Below, piece after piece: positions 63,201-64,000 of a stretch of DNA of 64,000 nt. Within the stretch, counting starts at the first letter, position 1; every line of letters starts with the position of its first letter. Made by a program: the position numbers and the translations under genes. The notes under the pieces were generated by a model. The model did not search any database and was not told the origin of the DNA. It saw only the letters and a list, made by a program, of their open reading frames with translations. This stretch comes from Thunnus maccoyii (lineage: Eukaryota; Chordata; Actinopteri; Scombriformes; Scombridae), in contig NC_056550.1 in NCBI RefSeq assembly GCF_910596095.1, forward strand, positions 1,488,001 through 1,552,000. The letters are read 5' to 3'.

Positions 63201-64000
63201 GCACTTATGTTTTGTCTCTACTATGTAAAACAATAACAGACAGAAAATAATTTGTCACTTGTAAAGCAAAACTACTCAAAATCAGATGTGTGAAAATTGT
63301 TTGCCTGAACACTAGTCAGTCACCGGTAAGCATTATTATAACCAATTAGAACATATATATTTCTGCTGTGTTTGTTATGAAATAGAAGAATCTGTGTGCA
63401 ATACAGCTGGTTTCTGATGTGCACTAAACTGTTCCCAGTGCACATTAGTGGGATTTCTTCCTGCATATAATTTCAGGAGCTCTCTGTAAACAGTACCTTA
63501 TCAAAATTATCATTCAAATGAATATATCTTTATTCAATAAAAATATCACAGTAACTCACTAATACATACAACAACTCCTCTTGTGACTCCTGAAAACATG
63601 CATTTTTTACATGTTGGCATGACTTATTGGCTGTAAAACAAGTGTGCACAAAAATGAAAATGAGGGCACAAATGAACAGAAACAATAAAAATGTGTGTAA
63701 AAAAAAATGAATCATAATGTTTATGTTGTGCACAGTCAGTACCTTGTGAATGTCACTGGAGACAATCTAAAATCAAACTGTGTTTTGTTCTGTTCTTCGG
63801 TTTGGGCATCCAGACCAAAGAGAACAGACAGAGGACGGGCAAAGAATAGAACTGAGTTTGAAAAAGCCTTAAAAGCCTTAAACTCTCAGTTGGACATGTC
63901 AATCACTCAGTCCTGCAAAGTTTCCTTTTAAGAACTATGGAACCACAGAGAATTGTTTTATAGTATCAAAATATTTAAGCTCCAAAGCATTTACAACATG
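63201..64000. other. Window end, no recognised gene
   Basis: AT-rich sequence. One open stretch (about 63790-63931, + strand) reads RPKRTDRGRAKNRTEFEKAL and follows a possible TTGGGCATCCAG acceptor. I do not recognise it, and it may be a chance frame or the start of something beyond the window. Confidence 0.35.

Overview
The window is vertebrate nuclear DNA, almost certainly from a teleost fish and probably a percomorph. Genes have many short exons with GT-AG introns and vertebrate-like proteins. Introns are rich in long CA/TG microsatellites, Tc1-like transposons, hAT-like elements with 8-9 bp target duplications, inverted-repeat MITEs and LINE fragments. No prokaryotic feature, tRNA, rRNA or CRISPR array was seen.

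Layout. 1-8945 (+): the 3' end of smg1, the NMD kinase (C-terminal insertion region and FATC domain; the kinase domain lies upstream of the window). 10038-16925 (+): a complete eight-exon hydroxyacid oxidase gene, most like HAO1. About 17300-26720 (-): complete lin7b, tail-to-tail with the oxidase. 26.8-29.6 kb: intergenic DNA holding a decayed LINE. 29.6-43.3 kb (-): complete snrnp70 (U1-70K). About 44.46-57.34 kb (-): scaf1, an SR-related factor that binds the RNA polymerase II C-terminal domain (CTD). 57.35-64 kb: no host gene seen, only nested transposons. Lin7b, snrnp70 and scaf1 are also near one another in the human genome (19q13.33), which supports those three calls. Exon boundaries were assigned by hand from splice sites, phase and similarity to human proteins recalled from memory. 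All exons within each model keep a consistent reading frame.

The most interesting structure is in the long intron between snrnp70 coding exons 6 and 7. On the sense strand, a U-rich tract of about 55 nt leads into a CAG acceptor, followed by a run of repeated 5' splice sites (consensus TTTGGTAAGGCCC) over about 0.6 kb, partly as a 41-bp tandem repeat. Using the first strong donor makes a 32-nt exon that shifts the frame and puts a TAG at the very end of exon 7. This looks like an autoregulatory poison exon whose donors titrate U1 snRNP, inside the gene for a U1 snRNP protein. SMG1, which drives decay of such transcripts, is encoded about 20 kb away, but that proximity may be chance.

Same intron: a 1.05-kb segment with perfect 20-bp inverted termini carries a 188-bp, roughly 98% identical copy of part of snrnp70 exon 6 with its acceptor. 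This looks like gene-fragment capture by a DNA transposon. In the oxidase gene, two introns have (AC)n just after the donor and (GT)n just before the acceptor, so they could fold to bring the splice sites together.
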